64,000 bases of DNA from Acidimicrobiia bacterium (GTDB lineage Bacteria; Actinomycetota; Acidimicrobiia; IMCC26256; PALSA-555), in the NCBI GenBank assembly GCA_035948415.1, contig DASZJD010000094.1:1-64000 (forward strand), read 5' to 3'. The position numbers and the translations under genes were made by a program. Position 1 is the first letter of the stretch. Every line of letters starts with the position of its first letter. The notes below the pieces were generated by a model. It was not told the DNA's origin. It searched no databases and saw only the letters and a program-made list of their open reading frames with translations. Shown piece after piece: positions 63,759 through 64,000 of the stretch.

Positions 63759-64000
63759 GCCCACGAGGGCGGAACCGCTTCACGGATGGCAGCGCAGGGC
63801 GCGAGCTCCGAGCGGTGGGTGCGCCGGACGGCCTGGATGACGATGCCCTCGCGATGCTCGCGACTCGCGTCAGCCTCGGCGAGGCCCGTTCGAAGCCTCC
63901 GACGACGGGGCCACCTCACCGGCAGCGGAGCGCGCGGGCGGTCCCACCGTCGGTGCTGGCCTGTTGGTGATATACCCGAGCGGCCACACCGTTGATTCCA
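63755..64000 (+). CDS. Possible partial gene at the right edge, frame uncertain
   Basis: A GTG at 63755 overlaps the preceding stop (GTGA), and its frame has good coding character at first (APDGLDDDALAMLATRVSLGEA) but stops at about 63970. From about 63880 to the edge another forward frame looks better (FEASDDGATSPAAERAGGPT, then GLLVIYPSGHTVDS) but has no start codon of its own before a GTG at 63968. Either one gene is split by a frameshift near the CCC at 63888-63890, or a new gene begins near the edge. I cannot decide from this sequence. Confidence 0.25.

Overview
The window is the replication-origin neighbourhood of a high-GC actinobacterial chromosome. It carries dnaA, dnaN, recF, a DUF721 gene, gyrB and gyrA on one side of a DnaA-box-bearing gap, and rpmH/rnpA, yidD, yidC, jag, rsmG, a parS cluster, parA and parB on the other. 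Actinobacterial markers are the FhaA-FhaB-PstP-RodA-PbpA-PknB cell-wall cluster, CrgA, DUF3566, DUF5318, NucS, myo-inositol-phosphate synthase and a CwlM-like protein. The gene order resembles the mycobacterial origin region but is more compact and split differently, so a deep-branching actinobacterial class (for example Acidimicrobiia) is my inference. Many starts are GTG, and many genes overlap by 4 bases (ATGA/GTGA).

Layout. 1-8.3 kb is accessory: an edge-truncated alpha/beta hydrolase, a cytochrome c lipoprotein, a copper module (YcnI-like protein, zf-HC2 membrane protein, CopC-CopD fusion), a glycosyltransferase, tRNA-Leu(CAG), two unrecognised genes lying between that tRNA and a 40-base copy of its 5' half, and an SDR oxidoreductase. 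8.3-15.3 kb is the cell growth/division signalling operon. 15.3-24 kb holds a MutY-like glycosylase, PabA/TrpG, CrgA, thiolase, thioesterases, a PAP2 enzyme, HAD hydrolase, tRNA-Ala, a saccharopine-dehydrogenase-like protein, a tiny membrane protein and tRNA-Ile. 24-34 kb runs leftward from the origin (DUF3566, gyrA, gyrB, DUF721, recF, dnaN, oriC, dnaA). 34-40 kb runs rightward (rpmH inside rnpA through parB). 40-49 kb is a leftward block: CwlM-like, TrxA, TrxB, a Ser/Thr kinase, DegV, MurJ, a large secreted/membrane protein and a GNAT. 49-54.5 kb has a histone-deacetylase-like hydrolase, a degenerate PilT-like ATPase, the CCA-adding enzyme, and ino1 with a PadR regulator. 54.6-60 kb holds DUF5318, panB, DUF192, rpsF-ssb-rpsR-rplI and dnaB. 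60-64 kb has a DMT transporter, TatA/TatB-like proteins, nucS and small membrane proteins.

How the genes work together. Replication initiation (DnaA, oriC), elongation (clamp, helicase, SSB, gyrase) and segregation (ParA, ParB, parS) sit next to envelope growth: RodA/PbpA for peptidoglycan synthesis, MurJ for lipid II flipping, YidC for membrane insertion. PknB/PstP/FhaA/FhaB and a CwlM-like pseudo-amidase would provide phosphorylation control. NucS ends in a clamp-binding-like motif, tying mismatch correction to DnaN.

The most striking features are (1) rpmH lying wholly inside rnpA with start codons four bases apart behind one Shine-Dalgarno, an arrangement known from Thermus; (2) a tRNA-Ile wedged between two reading frames, overlapping the stop of one and ending two bases before the start of the next; (3) a four-site parS array in ~80-bp degenerate repeats with a variant core; (4) a tRNA-Leu half-gene repeat bounding an 1.8-kb segment of unknown genes; and (5) a recurring TAnnnT-N6-8-start pattern suggesting leaderless transcripts.
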